Source: Caldisericia bacterium
GTDB lineage: Bacteria > Caldisericota > Caldisericia > UBA6126 > JAGPKI01
Length of the DNA: 12,844 nt
NCBI GenBank assembly: GCA_018054005.1
Contig: JAGPKI010000032.1
Span: forward strand, 1-12,844
Direction of reading: 5' to 3'
Shown: piece by piece, positions 12,454 to 12,844 of the stretch
Layout of the letters: each line of letters starts with the position of its first letter
Position numbering within the stretch: the first letter of the stretch is position 1
Notes under the pieces: model-generated
The model's input: only the letters and a program-made list of their open reading frames with translations
Database searches by the model: none
What the model was told of the DNA's origin: nothing
Translations under genes and position numbers: made by a program

Positions 12454-12844
12454 ATGGCAGATAAAGATGATTTAAGAATTGCAAGAACTGGAGGAAGGAG
12501 ACTTCCACAGAGAATAATTCCATCATTTTCATCTTTAATGGATGATTTCTTTGATGATTTCTTTAGTACAGAACCATTTCTTTCTACAAGAGAAAGGGCG
12601 TTATCTCCAAGGATTGATGTAATTGATAAACCAAACGAATTTATTGTAAAAGCTGAAATACCAGGTGTTGATAAGAAAGATTTAGATATAGAAATTGGTG
12701 ATGACTATATAACTCTAAAAGGTGAGAAAAAGGAAGCTGAAGAACACAAAGAAGAAGATTATTATTACAAAGAAAGCTTCCACGGTAAATTTTTGAGGGA
12801 GATTGCACTTCCACAAAAAATTAAATCTGATGCTGCGAAAGCTA
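12454..12844 (+). CDS. Small heat shock protein Hsp20 (alpha-crystallin family), 3' end outside the window
   Basis: The first 130 residues are present and the reading frame is open at the window edge. The N-terminal arm (1-50) includes SFSSLMDDFFDDFFS, typical of bacterial Hsp20 proteins. The alpha-crystallin domain begins at about SPRIDVIDKPNEFIVKAEIP (51-70) and continues through GVDKKDLDIEIGDDYITLKGEKK. It then runs through YYYKESFHGKFLREIALPQKI, the family's E-R-x-(Y/F)-G-x-F-x-R-x-x-x-LP region, here with HGKFLREIALP. The last strands and the C-terminal I-x-I motif lie beyond the end. Such proteins are ATP-independent chaperones that hold unfolding proteins as large oligomers in the cytoplasm. 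The gene has its own strong ribosome binding site after a long non-coding region and is transcribed away from the minus-strand unit. I saw no CIRCE element. Confidence 0.93.
   Translation, partial: MADKDDLRIARTGGRRLPQRIIPSFSSLMDDFFDDFFSTEPFLSTRERALSPRIDVIDKPNEFIVKAEIPGVDKKDLDIEIGDDYITLKGEKKEAEEHKEEDYYYKESFHGKFLREIALPQKIKSDAAKA

Overview
The window is AT-rich bacterial DNA, roughly 30% G+C by eye. It has strong AGGAGG-type ribosome binding sites and a bacterial-type prolyl-tRNA synthetase. The lineage cannot be fixed from sequence alone. A low-GC, possibly thermophilic anaerobe with a lipoprotein-bearing surface fits (for example something near Caldisericota, Atribacterota, Dictyoglomota or Firmicutes), but this is a guess.

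Region 1 (1-5274, + strand) is a tandem family of secreted or surface beta-propellers. Three genes encode PQQ-like repeat proteins with 8, 6 and 8 blades. All share the segment PIWPMFQYDARRTGQCPYDT before the first blade. Between the second and third lies a lipoprotein with a different repeat (AYSIQQTKDGGYIVAG), predicted to be a 7-bladed propeller. The DNA shows very recent shuffling. A 244-bp segment covering the upstream region, signal peptide and N-terminus is identical in two of the genes. Neighbouring blades inside each gene share exactly 105 bp of perfect identity, broken only at a short variable segment. The leader of the third PQQ gene is a chimera that carries a decayed copy of the start of the first.

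Region 2 (5275-6782, + strand) holds a 144-bp dispersed repeat and a gene for an O-antigen-ligase/polymerase-like membrane protein.

Region 3 (6732-11720, - strand) is a compact five-gene unit read from a good promoter at 11691-11718. In order of transcription it encodes a G5/3D-domain cell-wall protein (YabE-like), a prolyl-tRNA synthetase lacking the INS editing domain, a family 2 glycosyltransferase, a divergent DegV-family lipid-binding protein and a membrane-anchored TPR protein. It converges on, and overlaps, the ligase gene. Several genes concern the envelope (wall hydrolase, glycosyltransferase, ligase, TPR), so the two convergent units may cooperate in surface polysaccharide or wall assembly; this is inference.

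Region 4 (11721-12453) is non-coding. It holds the inverted second copy of the 144-bp repeat and a cluster of palindromic elements. Region 5 (12454-end, + strand) is the start of an Hsp20 small heat shock gene that runs off the window.

The most unusual signals are the modular propeller cluster and the 144-bp repeat. The repeat sits just upstream of both convergent transcription units, facing the first gene in each case.
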